DNA from: Chitinophagales bacterium
GTDB taxonomy: Bacteria > Bacteroidota > Bacteroidia > Chitinophagales > Chitinophagaceae
NCBI GenBank assembly: GCA_020636575.1
Contig: JACJXP010000001.1
Location: 930,001-994,000, forward strand
Length of the DNA stretch: 64,000 nt
Direction of reading: 5' to 3'
Shown here: in pieces, positions 1 to 8,756 of the stretch
Position numbering within the stretch: the stretch's first letter is position 1
Layout of the letters: every line of letters starts with the position of its first letter
The notes under the pieces: generated by a model
What the model was told of the DNA's origin: nothing
The model's database searches: none
Seen by the model: the letters and a program-made list of their open reading frames with translations, nothing else
Made by a program: the position numbers and the translations under genes

Positions 1-2643
1 ATCGGCAGCGAACAGGATGCCGGTAATGAGTTTCCTATGTGGAATGGCAATGCCATTTATTTTCTTTCTGACCGGGGAGCCGAATTAAAAATGAATCTCT
101 GGAAGTATGACCTGGGCAATAAATCATATACCCAGCTTACACATTTTAAAGACTACGATCTGCAATACCCATCAATGGGGCCTGATGATATTGTTTTCCA
201 GGCTGGCGGTAAAATGTATCTCTACAATCTTGCTTCGGGTAAACAAAATACGGTTAACATCAATGTGATCACCGACCGTACCATGCTGAAGCCAAAGATC
301 GAAACAGTAGATAAGCTGGTGCAGGATATTTCTATTAGTCCAGATGGTAACAGGGTTTTAGTGCAGGCAAGGGGTGATATATTCTCTGTGCCTGCCGAAA
401 ACGGGTATGTAAAAGATCTCACCAGAACTTCGGGTGTAGCAGAACGTTACCCCGCCTGGTCACCCGACGGAAAATATATTGCATACTGGAGTGATCAGTC
501 CGGTGAATATGAACTCTGGGTTACAGAACCGGACAAAGAGAATTCTGCAAAAAAGCTGACCAGCTATGGGCCAGGCTTTCGCTATACGCCATACTGGTCA
601 CCCGATAGCAAAAAGATCGCTTTTATTGATAAGGCAATGCAGATAAAAATATTTGATCTTACAAACAATAAAACGACAGATGTAGACAGGGCTTTACGTT
701 ATACTCACGGTAACTTGCAGGGTTTTTCAGTAAGCTGGTCTCCTGATAGCAGATGGATGGCTTATAGCAGGGATGCTGAAAATAGCCATAGTGTTGTTTA
801 TATATACGATTACCAGAACAAGAAAAACAACCAGGTCACCAGTGGTTTTTATAGTTGTGATTTTCCTGTTTTTGATACAGAAGGAAAATACCTCTACCTG
901 CTTACCAATCAATCCTTCAGCCCGTCTTACAGCGATATTGACAATACTTTCATTTATGCAAACAGCACACAGCTTGCTGCTATTTCATTAAGCAAGGAAA
1001 CACAATCGATCCTCACACCCAAGAACGATACGGTTGCACTCAAAACAGAAGAAGAAAAAGATGAAAAGGGCAAGAATGGGGCTGATGATAAAAAGGCTGA
1101 TTCAAAATCGGTAGCCATTGATTTTGACGGGATGGAACAAAGAATTGAACTACTACCGCCTTCACCGGGCAACTATGGATTCCTGGGAGCAGCCAAAGGA
1201 AAGATCATTTACATAAAATCTCCCAATACGGGTGAGGCACAGGGAAAACGATCGTTGAAGTTTTTTGACCTGAACAAAAAAGAGGAAAAAACCATTATAG
1301 ATAATGTGGGTAATGTAATGATGTCGGCCGATCATCAAAAAATACTGGTATCCCAGGCCGGAAAATGGGCTGTTATCTCTCCCAGCGAAAATCAGAAAAT
1401 AGATAAGCCGCTTGCCCTGGGAGATATGCAAATGATGATAGACCCGGTGAAGGAATGGAAGCAACTATTTACGGATGCATGGCGCCTGGAGCGGGATTAT
1501 TTCTATGATAGCAAAATGCATGGTGTAGATTGGAATGAAGTGAAGGCCCGCTATTCAAAAATGCTGGAAGGCGCTATGACAAGAGAAGAAGTAGATTTTG
1601 TTATTGGTGAAATGATCGGTGAGTTGAACGCATCACATACTTATCATGGAGGTGGTGATGTAGAGAACACAGAGAATAAGTCGGTCGGTTATCTTGGCGT
1701 TAACTGGAAGGCTGATGGAAAATATTATAAGATAGATGAGATCATTCGTGGCGCCAGCTGGGATGCAGAAGCAAGGTCTTCGCTGGATGCCCCCGGGGTC
1801 AATATCAAAGAAGGTGATTATATACTTGCTGTAAATGGTATTCCACTTACTACTGAACAAGAACCTTTTATTGCATTCACCGGGCTTGCTGATAAAACAG
1901 TTGAGATCACCTACAACTCCAAACCGGGTTTTGACGGAGCCAAAACAGCTATAGTAAAAACAATGGCAGATGAATCTCGTTTGAGAAACCTGGCCTGGAT
2001 CGAGAATATGCGAAAGCAGGTGGATAAGGAAACCAACGGTGAAGTTGGGTACATTTTTGTTCCCAGTACCGGTGTTGATGGACAAAATGAACTGATCCGC
2101 CAGTTTAATGCTCAATGGAATAAAAAAGCATTGGTGATTGATGAACGTTTTAACAATGGAGGACAGATACCGGATCGTTTTATTGAAATGCTCAACAGGG
2201 ACCCCCTGGCATTTTGGGCCATCAGGGATGGTGAAGACTGGCCCTGGCCACCGTTTGCACATTTTGGACCAAAAGTAATGCTGATAAACGGCTGGAGCGG
2301 GTCAGGTGGCGATGCCTTCCCTGATTATTTCCGCAGGAAAAAACTTGGGCCGCTGATCGGCGCCAGAACCTGGGGCGGATTGATCGGCATTAGTGGTGTT
2401 CCCGGCCTTGTGGATGGTGGTGGAATTACAGCCCCGACATTTCGGATGTATAACCCGGATGGCACCTGGTTCAAAGAGGGACATGGCGTAGAACCAGATA
2501 TTGCGGTGCCGGAAGACCTGGGCATGATGGCAAAGGGAATCGATCCACAATTGCAGAAGGCTATTGCGGAAATAAAACAATTATTAAAAACAAAAGAATA
2601 TAAAAAGCCCCCGAGACCATCACAGGAAAAAAGAGGGTTTTAA
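1..2643 (+). CDS. Tricorn-like S41 peptidase, N terminus outside window
   Basis: The frame is open from base 1, so the N terminus and any signal peptide are missing. About 880 residues are visible. The first ~420 contain repeated SPDG and WSPDS motifs typical of tricorn beta-propeller blades. A Glu/Lys/Asp-rich linker (about 1035-1110), a core region, a PDZ-like segment (about 1680-1960) and an S41 catalytic domain follow. Family-critical residues are visible: the Ser-His pair in NASHT near 1630, the nucleophile Ser in GSGGD near 2300, and the Glu in EGHGVEPD near 2480. The family degrades oligopeptides; in Bacteroidota these proteins are usually exported, which cannot be checked here. A terminator follows immediately. 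Confidence 0.9.
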   Translation: MGSEQDAGNEFPMWNGNAIYFLSDRGAELKMNLWKYDLGNKSYTQLTHFKDYDLQYPSMGPDDIVFQAGGKMYLYNLASGKQNTVNINVITDRTMLKPKIETVDKLVQDISISPDGNRVLVQARGDIFSVPAENGYVKDLTRTSGVAERYPAWSPDGKYIAYWSDQSGEYELWVTEPDKENSAKKLTSYGPGFRYTPYWSPDSKKIAFIDKAMQIKIFDLTNNKTTDVDRALRYTHGNLQGFSVSWSPDSRWMAYSRDAENSHSVVYIYDYQNKKNNQVTSGFYSCDFPVFDTEGKYLYLLTNQSFSPSYSDIDNTFIYANSTQLAAISLSKETQSILTPKNDTVALKTEEEKDEKGKNGADDKKADSKSVAIDFDGMEQRIELLPPSPGNYGFLGAAKGKIIYIKSPNTGEAQGKRSLKFFDLNKKEEKTIIDNVGNVMMSADHQKILVSQAGKWAVISPSENQKIDKPLALGDMQMMIDPVKEWKQLFTDAWRLERDYFYDSKMHGVDWNEVKARYSKMLEGAMTREEVDFVIGEMIGELNASHTYHGGGDVENTENKSVGYLGVNWKADGKYYKIDEIIRGASWDAEARSSLDAPGVNIKEGDYILAVNGIPLTTEQEPFIAFTGLADKTVEITYNSKPGFDGAKTAIVKTMADESRLRNLAWIENMRKQVDKETNGEVGYIFVPSTGVDGQNELIRQFNAQWNKKALVIDERFNNGGQIPDRFIEMLNRDPLAFWAIRDGEDWPWPPFAHFGPKVMLINGWSGSGGDAFPDYFRRKKLGPLIGARTWGGLIGISGVPGLVDGGGITAPTFRMYNPDGTWFKEGHGVEPDIAVPEDLGMMAKGIDPQLQKAIAEIKQLLKTKEYKKPPRPSQEKRGF

Positions 2644-2650
2644 ATAAGAG

Positions 2651-2673
2651 GGGCCGGCTATCCGGCCCTTTTT
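2651..2673. terminator. Intrinsic terminator after the tricorn gene
   Basis: A 7-bp GC-only stem (GGGCCGG / CCGGCCC) with loop CTAT is followed by five T on the plus strand. It lies between convergent genes, 7 nt after the tricorn stop codon and touching the aldo/keto reductase stop. Confidence 0.8.
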
Positions 2674-3670
2674 AATTTTTTACAAGAGATAGCCTGTTCA
2701 GCTCTTCAGTAATAAAATCAATTTCATTCTTACTAAGTGATATCTCTGCAGCCTTTGCATTATCAGTTGCCTGTTTTGCATTTCTTGCTCCTGCCAGCGC
2801 AATAGTGATCCCCGGTTGTTCAATGGTCCACCTTAAAACAAGCTGAGAAAGAGTAGCTTCTTTTTCGTTTGCGACAGGTTTTATCTTTTCCAAAAAGGCG
2901 TTGGTATTCTTTATATTCTCATTGGTGAAGAAATACAAATCCTTGCGATGATCCCCCTCTGCAAATTGCTGCCCTGCTTTCATTTTGCCGGTTAATAATC
3001 CTCTTTGTAGCGGACTATATGCCAGGATGGATACATCATTTTGCAAACAATAAGGAACAAGTTCCGTTTCTATATCCCGTTTTACCATACTATAGGGAAC
3101 CTGGTCGCTTACCAGTTTGACTGATTGTTGCGCCTCTTCAACCTGTTCTGCTTTATAATTACAAACGCCGGCATATCTTACTTTTCCCTGTTGTATTAAT
3201 CTTTCTACCGCCTCCATGCTTTCTGCAATAGGAGTTGTGCTATCATGCCAGTGTATCTGGTAGAGGTCTATATAATCGGTACCAAGCCTTTTCAGGCTTT
3301 GCTCACATTCATAAATGATGCTTTCCTTACCTGCATATTTATAAATATCAATTTCCTTTCCGTTGTTATCCTTGCTATGGAAATAAAATTCTCCTTTCGT
3401 CTCATCCCAGCGCAAACCATATTTGGTGAGTATCTGCACCTTATCCCTGGGCAAACTTTTGATCGCTTCTCCAACAATTTCTTCGCTGGCTCCTTGTCCG
3501 TAAACAGGCGCTGTATCAATTGAGGTAACTCCCATATCATAAGCAGACCGGATCGCCTCAATGGCATCATTGTTTTCATTGCCACCCCACATCCAGCCGC
3601 CGGCAGCCCATGCGCCAAAAGTAATTACCGATAATTCCAGTTCTGTGTTTCCTAATTTTCTGTATTGCAT
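2672..3670 (-). CDS. Aldo/keto reductase
   Basis: A cytosolic NAD(P)H-dependent oxidoreductase of the (beta/alpha)8 aldo/keto reductase superfamily, 332 residues. The catalytic tetrad is recognisable: Asp and Tyr in DTAPVYGQG, Lys in ILTKYG, His in YQIHWHD. The C-terminal cofactor segment (AGARNAKQATDNA) is also present. I start at the ATG at 3670 (MQYRKLGNTE), the canonical N terminus of the family. A TTG at 3703 would add 11 residues of no family character. It is divergent from a WYL/HTH regulator with 97 bp between them, so that regulator may control it. The substrate cannot be read from sequence. Confidence 0.92.
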   Translation of the reverse strand: MQYRKLGNTELELSVITFGAWAAGGWMWGGNENNDAIEAIRSAYDMGVTSIDTAPVYGQGASEEIVGEAIKSLPRDKVQILTKYGLRWDETKGEFYFHSKDNNGKEIDIYKYAGKESIIYECEQSLKRLGTDYIDLYQIHWHDSTTPIAESMEAVERLIQQGKVRYAGVCNYKAEQVEEAQQSVKLVSDQVPYSMVKRDIETELVPYCLQNDVSILAYSPLQRGLLTGKMKAGQQFAEGDHRKDLYFFTNENIKNTNAFLEKIKPVANEKEATLSQLVLRWTIEQPGITIALAGARNAKQATDNAKAAEISLSKNEIDFITEELNRLSLVKN

Positions 3671-3767
3671 ATTGATGTTATTCTGATCTGAAGGTGTTTG
3701 CAATTTAGCAATATGTCATTAATCTGGCAGGAGGTGCAGTTTGTCAATGCGTTATTACCTTTAATAT

Positions 3768-4727
3768 ATGAACAGGATTGATCGTCTCGCAGCTATACTT
3801 ATTCAGTTTCAATCAAGAAGATTGGTAAAAGCACAGGATCTTGCTGATAAATTTTCTATCAGCCTCAGAACGGTGTACCGTGATGTAAAGGCGCTGGAAG
3901 AAGCCGGAGTCCCTATTATTGGTGAAGCAGGAACCGGTTACAAATTAATGGAGGGCTACAAGTTGCCGCCGGTTATGTTCACACAGGAAGAAGCAACAGC
4001 TCTGCTTACGGCTTCCAAACTCGTACAATCAGCAACCGACACAGGCATTACCAAACACTATTTGGCAGCGTTGGATAAAATAAGGGCCATCCTGCGCTAC
4101 TCAGAAAAAGAACATATAGAAGATATTGACGAACATATTGCGGTGTTAAAACATTCTGCCATTGTGTATGAACCCGAAAAAGAATTACACCTGCAGCCCA
4201 TACTTAAAGCAATAGGCTCCTCTCTTGTTGCTGAGATAATATATACAACGCTGGAAAAAAGTGAGACCAGTACCCGTAAAATAGAACCTGTGGGCATTTA
4301 TTACATGGGTTCGCATTGGTACCTGGTGGCGTGGTGCCGGTTAAGAAATGATTATCGCAATTTTCGAACAGACCAGGTAAAGCAATTGAGAATAACCGAA
4401 GAAACCTATTCCAAAACACACCCCTCTTTACAAAGCTTTCTCAATAAAATGAGCGATGAAAAGGAGTTGATAAAAGTAGTGCTTGATGTGGATGCGTCGA
4501 TCGTAAAACGCCTCGGACAGCAAAAGTATTATAGCGGATTTGTAAAGGAAGAGCATCTTGGAAATCATGTTCGTATGACATTCCTTACTTCTTCATTAAT
4601 GGGGTTTTCCCGCTGGCTGATGCTGTTTGCAGATCATGCTGAGATCATTCAGCCTGTTCAGCTAAAAGAGATGGTAACAGGGATCGCTGAAAATATTCTC
4701 AAAAAAACCCAACCCCTGCTGACATAG
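3768..4727 (+). CDS. YafY-type HTH/WYL-domain transcriptional regulator
   Basis: 319 residues. An N-terminal winged helix of the HTH_11/DeoR type spans residues ~5-60 (RRLVKAQDLADKFSISLRTV is the recognition region). A linker and a WYL sensor domain follow (residues ~140-220; HWYLVAWCRLRNDYRNFRTD carries the core), then a C-terminal WCX-like extension. Such proteins are DNA-binding regulators whose WYL domain senses a small ligand or nucleic acid. It is divergent from the aldo/keto reductase and 48 bp upstream of the dinB-like gene. Local regulation of one or both is inference. Confidence 0.9.
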   Translation: MNRIDRLAAILIQFQSRRLVKAQDLADKFSISLRTVYRDVKALEEAGVPIIGEAGTGYKLMEGYKLPPVMFTQEEATALLTASKLVQSATDTGITKHYLAALDKIRAILRYSEKEHIEDIDEHIAVLKHSAIVYEPEKELHLQPILKAIGSSLVAEIIYTTLEKSETSTRKIEPVGIYYMGSHWYLVAWCRLRNDYRNFRTDQVKQLRITEETYSKTHPSLQSFLNKMSDEKELIKVVLDVDASIVKRLGQQKYYSGFVKEEHLGNHVRMTFLTSSLMGFSRWLMLFADHAEIIQPVQLKEMVTGIAENILKKTQPLLT

Positions 4728-4775
4728 GGTTGTCACTACCCGGTATTTGTTTTGTATAAACAAAAAACAAATACC

Positions 4776-5273
4776 ATGACATTTATTGACTTCTTTAGAC
4801 AACAGCTCGAAGCCGAAGGCGCTATTACCCGCAAATTCCTGGAAAGGGTTCCCGATGACAAATATGATTTTAAACCCCATGAAAGATCTATGGTAATAAA
4901 AGATCTCGTTACTCATATTGCCGATCTTCCCGGGTGGTTCCATCTTACACTCACCACGAAAGAGCTGGACTTTGCAAACGGATATGACCAGCCCGATATC
5001 AATACTAATAAAGAGCTTCTTGCTTTTTTTGATAAAAGATACCAGGAGGGTCTTTCTGCGCTGGTCCCGGAAAATGAAAAACAGCTCAGCGAAAAATGGG
5101 TATTAAGAAACGGAGAAAAGATTTTGTGGGAAGACACAAAGCTGATTGTGCTTAGATCATCCATGAGCCAACAAATACACCACCGGGCACAGTTGGGTGT
5201 GTATTTGCGCCTGCTCAATATTCCGATCCCCGGCAGTTATGGTCCCAGTGCAGATGAAAATGATTTTATGTAA
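4776..5273 (+). CDS. DinB-family protein
   Basis: 165 residues forming a DinB/YfiT-like four-helix bundle. Putative metal ligands are the His in THIADLPGW and the His pair in QQIHHRAQLGVYL, the usual DinB arrangement. These proteins are thought to be metal-dependent thiol transferases or hydrolases, but most are uncharacterised. The ATG at 4776 (MTFIDFFRQQLE) is preferred over an upstream TTG at 4752. It follows the WYL regulator in the same direction and may be co-transcribed. A strong terminator lies downstream. Confidence 0.87.
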   Translation: MTFIDFFRQQLEAEGAITRKFLERVPDDKYDFKPHERSMVIKDLVTHIADLPGWFHLTLTTKELDFANGYDQPDINTNKELLAFFDKRYQEGLSALVPENEKQLSEKWVLRNGEKILWEDTKLIVLRSSMSQQIHHRAQLGVYLRLLNIPIPGSYGPSADENDFM

Positions 5274-5291
5274 TTCTATTCGCTGGATAAT

Positions 5292-5337
5292 AAACCGAAT
5301 CGCCGACCTGTTAACAGCGTTGCGATTCGGTTTTAAA
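5292..5337. terminator. Bidirectional terminator between dinB-like gene and SDR gene
   Basis: A 12-bp perfect stem (AAACCGAATCGC at 5292-5303, GCGATTCGGTTT at 5322-5333) encloses a second small palindrome CTGTTAACAG. T-rich flanks on both sides suit termination of the two convergent genes. Confidence 0.8.
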
Positions 5338-5341
5338 AGTC

Positions 5342-6055
5342 TTATTTAGAAGGCATGGAAGGCCGAACTTCTATTTTGCTGGGCAATGTTCTGGGATTCA
5401 TCTGCAAAAGACCCAATACTATTTGACCAACATCTTCCGGTTGTATCTTCCATGCGTCTGCCTCATTGGGTACATGGCCGTTAAAATAAGTGGCCACAGA
5501 ACCCGGCATAATGGTACTTGCTTTAATACCGTATTTGCGCAGATCAAGCATGATGGCTTGCGTAAATCCCACCAGGCCAAACTTACTGGCATTATATGCC
5601 GCACCATTCTCAAAAAAGTTGGTGCCAGCCAGGCTGGCAATGGTAATGATATATCCTTGTGATTTCTTTAGCGGGTCGATGCAAGCTTTAACGCTGTTGA
5701 ACACACCCGTCAGGTTGGTGTCGATGGTTTCTTTCCAGTCCGTTTCGCTAAGCTGATCAATGGGTGCAAAGTGGCCCACCCCCGCATTGGCGACCAGCGC
5801 ATCAATTCCACCAAAATGATCTATAGCTATCTGAACGGCTTTTGTTTCCGATGCTAATGAAGAAACATCTGATTCCAGCGCTAATACTTTTGATGGGTCA
5901 GCACTTAATGATGCCGCCGCTTTTTTTGCTGCATCAAGATTGCGGCTGGTAATAGCTACCCGCATACCGTTTTCCAATAATATTTTGGCAATGCCATAGC
6001 CGATCCCCTTGCTTCCTCCTGTTATATAGGCTGTTTTGTTTTCAAGATTTTGCAT
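5342..6055 (-). CDS. SDR-family oxidoreductase
   Basis: 237 residues, a classical short-chain dehydrogenase/reductase. The Rossmann motif TGGSKGIG is near residue 10, the NAG motif is in VANAGVG near 90, the catalytic Ser is in TIASLAG, and Tyr and Lys are in AAYNASKFG. The PG motif follows (IMPGSVAT). It is most like 3-oxoacyl-ACP-reductase-type SDRs; the substrate is unknown. The DUF1003 gene ends 6 bp away in the same direction, suggesting a transcript 7054 to 5342. Confidence 0.9.
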   Translation of the reverse strand: MQNLENKTAYITGGSKGIGYGIAKILLENGMRVAITSRNLDAAKKAAASLSADPSKVLALESDVSSLASETKAVQIAIDHFGGIDALVANAGVGHFAPIDQLSETDWKETIDTNLTGVFNSVKACIDPLKKSQGYIITIASLAGTNFFENGAAYNASKFGLVGFTQAIMLDLRKYGIKASTIMPGSVATYFNGHVPNEADAWKIQPEDVGQIVLGLLQMNPRTLPSKIEVRPSMPSK

Positions 6056-6061
6056 ATTCGT

Positions 6062-6601
6062 TTATGTCTTTGGTTTGTTTTCCTTTACTTCCTTTAATAT
6101 CTGCACCTGAATTTCGTGTATCGATTTGATCTGTTCTTCTAATAGCAGATCCATTTTTTGATGAAGGCTCCTGATCTCCAGTTCTGCTTTCAGGTTTATT
6201 AAATAATCATTTTGTGATCGCTGGCGATCCTTTTCCTCTTGCCGGTTTTGGCTCATCATAATTATTGGAGCCTGCAAAGCGGCTATACAGGAAAGCACCA
6301 GGTTCATAAGAATAAACGGGTAAGGATCAAATGCATCTTTTCCGGGTGTTAGTGTGTTGTATATTATCCATATAGTTAAAATAAAAGCGAAAAGAATAAT
6401 GAATTTCCAGCTCCCTCCAAACCTGGCTACTTTATCTGAAACTTTTTGCCCCCTGGTGAGTAGTTCTGTTGGTGGATTAAGAAGATTCTCAATAATGAGC
6501 TTTTCCTCGCTTATGGTTTCGGTAACAATTGTTTTCAGCTTTAATAGCTGCTTGTTTTCTTCCTCTAAGAGCTCCTCGATTGTTTTATCATTATAATCCA
6601 T
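6062..6601 (-). CDS. DUF1003 membrane protein
   Basis: 179 residues. The conserved DUF1003 core is visible: RGQKVSDKVARFGGSW followed by two transmembrane helices (about residues 67-87 and 97-116), with the DPYPFILMNLVLSC signature between and within them and SQNRQEEKDR after the second. A coiled-coil-like C-terminal tail extends to the end. Function is unknown. It is tightly spaced with the SDR gene (6 bp) and the DUF1801 gene (24 bp). Confidence 0.9.
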   Translation of the reverse strand: MDYNDKTIEELLEEENKQLLKLKTIVTETISEEKLIIENLLNPPTELLTRGQKVSDKVARFGGSWKFIILFAFILTIWIIYNTLTPGKDAFDPYPFILMNLVLSCIAALQAPIIMMSQNRQEEKDRQRSQNDYLINLKAELEIRSLHQKMDLLLEEQIKSIHEIQVQILKEVKENKPKT

Positions 6602-6625
6602 AGCAATTTTTAGGTAAAATTAATG

Positions 6626-7054
6626 TCATAGCCCAAGCAAAGGCAATTGCTTCACTTTATGATATAGCAAGCCGGCTTTGATGCATTGCTTTAGTTCCGC
6701 TTCCGGAAGCCTCTCTTTCAAATTAAAAATTATAGCCCGGGTTCCTTCATACTGAAATGTCTTTCCAAAAACAATTTTGAAAGTAGGTACCAGCCTGCTT
6801 GTACACTGGAAATACATAGCATATTGATCGGGCGATTTTTCCTTCCAGTCAATACGAATGGTACTTCCGGTTCTGGTGAGATAGCTGGGTTCGCCCCATT
6901 TCAGTGTTTCAATAAGATCCTCTACATCTTCTGACTCCCTGGCTGTATCAATGATAAGCATGCGGAGTTTGTCCATCCTTTTTCGGATGGACACAGGATA
7001 CCCGTCAAAAACCTTTTTAGCTTTTGGGTCTGTCTTTATCCTGAGATCTTTCAT
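6626..7054 (-). CDS. DUF1801 (YdhG-like) protein
   Basis: 142 residues with the DUF1801 pattern: an N-terminal helix, then LIETLKWGEPSYLT and a central beta region (IDWKEKSPDQYAMYFQCTSR), ending in FKIVFGKTFQYEG. The fold resembles frataxin/YdhG-like proteins, and its biochemical role is not established. Probably the first large gene of an operon with the DUF1003 and SDR genes. A second DUF1801 protein lies at 62961-63440. Confidence 0.85.
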   Translation of the reverse strand: MKDLRIKTDPKAKKVFDGYPVSIRKRMDKLRMLIIDTARESEDVEDLIETLKWGEPSYLTRTGSTIRIDWKEKSPDQYAMYFQCTSRLVPTFKIVFGKTFQYEGTRAIIFNLKERLPEAELKQCIKAGLLYHKVKQLPLLGL

Positions 7055-7075
7055 GTAATAAAACCAGGGGTTGTT

Positions 7076-7189
7076 TTATTGATTCGTATTCTTCTTTTTG
7101 TATTCTGACACAAACCAGAAAATTCCAAAGCTGCTTAATAATAATCCCAGCCCTCCAAAGAAAATACCTATGATATATAATTTATCCAT
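7076..7189 (-). CDS. 37-residue single-pass membrane peptide
   Basis: A small frame from ATG (7187-7189) to TAA, encoding MDKLYIIGIFFGGLGLLLSS (first 20 residues) plus a basic Lys/Asn-rich tail after FWFVSEY. One hydrophobic helix fills residues 4-27 and has a glycine-rich face (GIFFGGLG), with positive charges on the C-terminal side. It sits between the DUF1801 gene and the first T9SS gene, 21 bp upstream of the former on the same strand. The composition is that of a real small membrane protein rather than random sequence, but there is no family assignment. Confidence 0.5.
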   Translation of the reverse strand: MDKLYIIGIFFGGLGLLLSSFGIFWFVSEYKKKNTNQ

Positions 7190-7218
7190 GTCAATAAAAA
7201 TAAGGAATATGATTTTTA

Positions 7219-8682
7219 CTACCTGATCAGCACAACTGTCCCTCTTTCTATTGTGGGTTTGTTGTCTTTAGATATAAACTCCAGCATCCAAACATAAACT
7301 CCTGTATCTGATTTTATTCCTTTGTACGTTCCGTCCCAACCAACACCTTCTGTGCTGGTGGAGAAAACAAGATTACCATACCGGTTAAAAACAGAAAATC
7401 GTCTAAAGCCTTGAATGCCGCCCATATAAGGCCTTAATACATCATTCAGTCCATCGCCGTTTGGAGTAAACCCCTTCGGCACAAAAAGAAAACAATTGAT
7501 AGGGGTTATCAAAACAGAGTCTGTTGATACACACCCTGTTTCATTATCCGTTACGTTAAGAGTAAACCGTTTAGGTGTGTATATATAATTTTTGAGAAAG
7601 GGGTTTGCTGTATTGGGGTTGGTAAGATTATCAGCCGGGGTCCATAAATAAGCATAATTATCTATGTGGGGCTCCCCAAGCTGAATGGTTTCGTTACACC
7701 ATACTTCCCTGTCGGACCCGGCAAGTGCACCGGGCTTAGGCGCCCTGACCATGGGGGCATAGAGTGTGTCTACGCAACCATAGCCGGGATAAGGTGTTAC
7801 GATCACCGAATAAGTAGTAGATACCGGTGGCGCCGGATCAATGTAGAATGTCTGGGTGTCTGCGATCGGGTGTGAATAATCATAATTGGAATACCATTCG
7901 TAAGAGGCATAACCATAAGGAGACGTGAGTGTAAGAAAATCATCCCCCTGACATAAACTGGCGGCGGCAAAACTATTGCTACAATTAGAATTAACATCTA
8001 CATATGCATAACCAAAATGGCCATTGCGGGTACAGTCGCTGGTTATAAATTCTAGCTTTATTGTTTTACCGGCATAATCACTTAAATCAATAGTTACCGG
8101 TGTCCAGTCTTTATATAATATATCCATAAGATGCGTGGATTCCTTAAACCCGGGTAGAGATGAAGATGCCGTAAAATCAAAAGAAACACAATCTATTTCC
8201 CTGTTGGCTTCCATATCTATAACCCTGGCACGAAACCGGGGCTGTTCTCCTTTCAAATGACCCGGGTTTTGTAAAACTACAGCGTAATAATAGGTGATGG
8301 AAAACCGGGTAATAGATTGGGGAATGGTGTAAGTATAAGAAAGGCTCTCGGCCTGAGCTCCAACCTCACTATTACCAAGCTTAATGCTATATCCGCTTCC
8401 ATTGGGGCAATTTTTTGGAAAACCACCAAAAATATCAAGCTCCCTATCTGTTGCGGGTATTATTTTATGCACAATCCCGGGGGTTGCAGGATGCAGATTC
8501 GGTATACTTGTTATATCACCCATCACCACATTTCCCCTCTGGCATTGCCAGTTAGTAAAATCTCCGTATTCAAAATCAAGGTTTGGTGGACAAGCTGTTT
8601 CCTGCGCATTTGCGTTACTAATGAGTAAGTTAAAAGCAAATACCAGCAGTTGGCTTGTTTTAAAAAAAGGATTGATACACAT
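7219..8682 (-). CDS. Secreted protein with T9SS type B sorting domain, copy 1
   Basis: 487 residues. An N-terminal signal peptide ends near NANAQ. A cysteine-containing jelly-roll-like region begins CPPNLDFEYGDF. A central part is Ig/PKD-like (WYSNYDYSHPIADTQTFYI, then AGSDREVWCN). The C terminus (about residue 395 on) is the gliding-motility-associated type B sorting domain: GFTPNGDGLND, FSVFNRYGN, GWDGTYKG. By family knowledge the product crosses the outer membrane through the type IX system and is displayed or released. It is a tandem paralogue of the gene at 8757-10220, same length and largely identical. Confidence 0.93.
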   Translation of the reverse strand: MCINPFFKTSQLLVFAFNLLISNANAQETACPPNLDFEYGDFTNWQCQRGNVVMGDITSIPNLHPATPGIVHKIIPATDRELDIFGGFPKNCPNGSGYSIKLGNSEVGAQAESLSYTYTIPQSITRFSITYYYAVVLQNPGHLKGEQPRFRARVIDMEANREIDCVSFDFTASSSLPGFKESTHLMDILYKDWTPVTIDLSDYAGKTIKLEFITSDCTRNGHFGYAYVDVNSNCSNSFAAASLCQGDDFLTLTSPYGYASYEWYSNYDYSHPIADTQTFYIDPAPPVSTTYSVIVTPYPGYGCVDTLYAPMVRAPKPGALAGSDREVWCNETIQLGEPHIDNYAYLWTPADNLTNPNTANPFLKNYIYTPKRFTLNVTDNETGCVSTDSVLITPINCFLFVPKGFTPNGDGLNDVLRPYMGGIQGFRRFSVFNRYGNLVFSTSTEGVGWDGTYKGIKSDTGVYVWMLEFISKDNKPTIERGTVVLIR

Positions 8683-8756
8683 ACTAATGAGGAGGCCCTT
8701 GCTGAAATTACTTAATAATTATCAAGATATCGTTTCGATGATATATTTTAATACAA

